DNA of 5,626 bases, taken from positions 1-5,626 of the forward strand of contig JANYBI010000046.1 in assembly GCA_025360875.1 (NCBI GenBank), written 5' to 3'. Below the pieces are notes generated by a model. It worked only from the letters and a program-made list of their open reading frames with translations, made no database searches and was not told the origin of the DNA. Made by a program: the position numbers and the translations under genes. Each line of letters opens with the position of its first letter. The first letter of the stretch is position 1. Positions 4,415-5,626 of the stretch are shown one piece after another. This stretch comes from Lentisphaerota bacterium. Lineage in GTDB: Bacteria > Verrucomicrobiota > Lentisphaeria > Victivallales > GWF2-50-93.

Positions 4415-5626
4415 ACGGGTTCTCGCCGCAATAGCGGACACCCTTCGGCTGATTGTAATATATGCTGCAGTTGCAGAGCCCAAGGATCTTCATCGCATCA
4501 TACAGGGTCTTGCCTGAATGCTTGAACGCGATCGCGCCATGGTGCGGGAACCTCTGCTCGATAAGGACATGGCGGTAGAACCTGCCCATCTCCTTCACGG
4601 CGAAAATTCCGATTCCACCGAATGATTTCGGATCGACATCGAGGACTTCGCCCTCTGCGATATATGATTTCAGCGAGGTGTCAGCAGTGGACTGCAGACG
4701 GAAGAGAGTGACATCTCCCGGCTTAATCCTACCTTCGAGCGTACCCCTAGTGATGTTCGGATCCTTGCCGGGTTCCATGAGCCTGTGCATGATGAGCTGG
4801 TATTTCAGGCTGCAGCCTGCAAGACATTCCGAACAGGTGTTTCCACAATGGAATCCCATGAACAGGTCATTGGGTTGGTATCCCGCCACCTTCTTGCCGG
4901 CCTTCTCATACATGTCGCGCGGAACCGTGTTGTTGATATCAAGCAATGTTGCCGGATGTTCCGTGGCGCAGGTAGCGATGTATTCGCTCAGGGCGCCGTA
5001 GATGTCGACTTCGCATGATACGGGAATGCCCTTTGAGGCAAGCCGGGAGTTGATGTAGCACGGCACGAATCCGAAATATTTTTCGAATGACGGCCAGCAC
5101 TTGTTCGCAAAAATGCCGTACTGGGATGCTCCAAGGTTGTCAGCCATGAACTTCGTGAGCCCGACTTCGTACTGTGCGAGTTTCGCAAGCAGATCCGGAT
5201 ATGGGTTACCTTTGCCCAGTTCCTGCGCCATCTCGGCGGCAACTTTCTTGATCTTGGGATTGCCTTCCGCCGACCGGAAAACATCGTAGAGGTCCAGTTC
5301 GCTGTTCTCCATCACTTCAACGCCGATATCATAGAGAGGCTTGATCGGGGCGTTGCACGCGAGGAAGTCCTGGGGACGCGGACCAAACGCGAATATCTTG
5401 AGCTTCTTCAGTGCGACAAGGATTCTTGCGACCGGAATGAAACCCTTGATCATGTCCGCGACTTCATCAGGAGTTCCGACCGGATATTCGGGAATGTACG
5501 CCTTGATCTTGCGGAGTCCGAGATTGTAGGAGGCATTGAGCATTCCGCAGTAGGCGTCACCGCGGCCGTTGATGAGGTTTTCACCTGTTTCTTCGGCGGC
5601 TGCGACGAACATCACCGGTCCGTTGA
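4410..5626 (-). CDS. L-fucose/L-arabinose isomerase-like protein, C-terminal part (5' end outside window)
   Basis: The frame is open to the window edge and reads NGPVMFVAAAEE into the visible part, so the GTG at 5615 and ATG at 5612 are internal. I number from the GTG codon at 5615, giving 401 residues. The family interconverts aldoses and ketoses with a bound divalent metal. Candidate metal/catalytic residues are E202 in CEVDIYGA, D226 in LLDINN and H256 in GFHCGN, matching by pattern the Glu-Asp-His set of fucose isomerase. A long stretch from KYQLIMHRLMEPG (271) through ITRGTLEG, FRLQSTADTS and MGRFYRHVLIE to FPHHGAIAF (356-364) is typical of the L-fucose isomerase-like group (COG2407) as I recall it. 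Full-length relatives are, from memory, about 480-500 residues, so roughly 80-90 are missing. The cysteine set C257-C261-C264-C268 directly after the His is notable. The true sugar substrate is unknown. The protein appears cytoplasmic; no membrane segments are visible. A strong hairpin terminator follows the stop. Confidence 0.88.
   Translation of the reverse strand, partial: NGPVMFVAAAEETGENLINGRGDAYCGMLNASYNLGLRKIKAYIPEYPVGTPDEVADMIKGFIPVARILVALKKLKIFAFGPRPQDFLACNAPIKPLYDIGVEVMENSELDLYDVFRSAEGNPKIKKVAAEMAQELGKGNPYPDLLAKLAQYEVGLTKFMADNLGASQYGIFANKCWPSFEKYFGFVPCYINSRLASKGIPVSCEVDIYGALSEYIATCATEHPATLLDINNTVPRDMYEKAGKKVAGYQPNDLFMGFHCGNTCSECLAGCSLKYQLIMHRLMEPGKDPNITRGTLEGRIKPGDVTLFRLQSTADTSLKSYIAEGEVLDVDPKSFGGIGIFAVKEMGRFYRHVLIEQRFPHHGAIAFKHSGKTLYDAMKILGLCNCSIYYNQPKGVRYCGENPF

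Noticed and set aside
4208..4525. Plus-strand open frame of 105 codons across the hairpin cluster
   Set aside because: It consists of translated palindromes followed by antisense of the isomerase-like gene; nothing suggests a protein.
5610..5615. GTG/ATG at 5615 and 5612 as the start of the isomerase-like gene
   Set aside because: The frame stays open to the window edge and the residues before it (NGPV) continue into the conserved-looking strand MFVAAAEE. About 80-90 family residues would be missing, so the true start is outside.

Overview
The window looks like a chromosomal segment from a bacterium of the PVC group (Planctomycetes–Verrucomicrobia–Chlamydiae), most likely Lentisphaerota or Verrucomicrobiota. 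This is an inference from recall. The isomerase-like family at the right end and the short intergenic hairpin units (an arm, an AGA triloop, the other arm, then an A/T-rich tail) resemble what I remember from such genomes. No marker here fixes the taxon. The coding regions I sampled by hand are about 52-53% G+C.

Layout, left to right. (1) 1-93, plus strand: the last 30 codons of rpoN (sigma-54), with an intact RpoN box. (2) 94-308: intergenic DNA holding a 16-nt tandem duplication, a probable GTGA-loop terminator for rpoN, degenerate 14-nt repeats and one short hairpin unit. (3) 309-938, minus strand: a single-domain DEDDy 3'-5' exonuclease of the RNase D/WRN-exonuclease type with all catalytic residues. 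(4) 939-1062: a divergent intergenic region with a possible promoter and a small inverted repeat. (5) 1063-1524, plus strand: an unrecognised three-helix membrane protein, clearly A+T-richer (about 40% G+C) than its neighbours. (6) 1525-1829: non-coding, with two 9-nt-period tracts on either side of an 8-bp inverted repeat and a weak terminator-like stem. (7) 1830-4184, minus strand: a 784-residue polytopic membrane protein with the layout of a GT-C glycosyltransferase, closest in pattern to bacterial STT3-like proteins, with a C-terminal helical hairpin resembling a TPR. (8) 4185-4409: a dense cluster of five hairpins, including a 70-nt near-palindrome and two terminator-like stems. (9) 4410-5626, minus strand: the C-terminal ~405 residues of an L-fucose/L-arabinose isomerase-like protein, cut by the window edge.

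How they work together: the genes do not form an obvious single pathway. The isomerase-like gene and the STT3-like gene run in the same direction, but the hairpin/terminator cluster between them suggests separate or attenuated transcription. The rpoN tail and the exonuclease gene converge; the exonuclease and the small membrane protein diverge. I found no clear evidence of a new defence, mobile or biosynthetic system. The most unusual material is intergenic: a short hairpin unit with a shared head and tail occurs just 3' of two unrelated minus-strand genes, as if a dispersed repeat had been recruited as a terminator.
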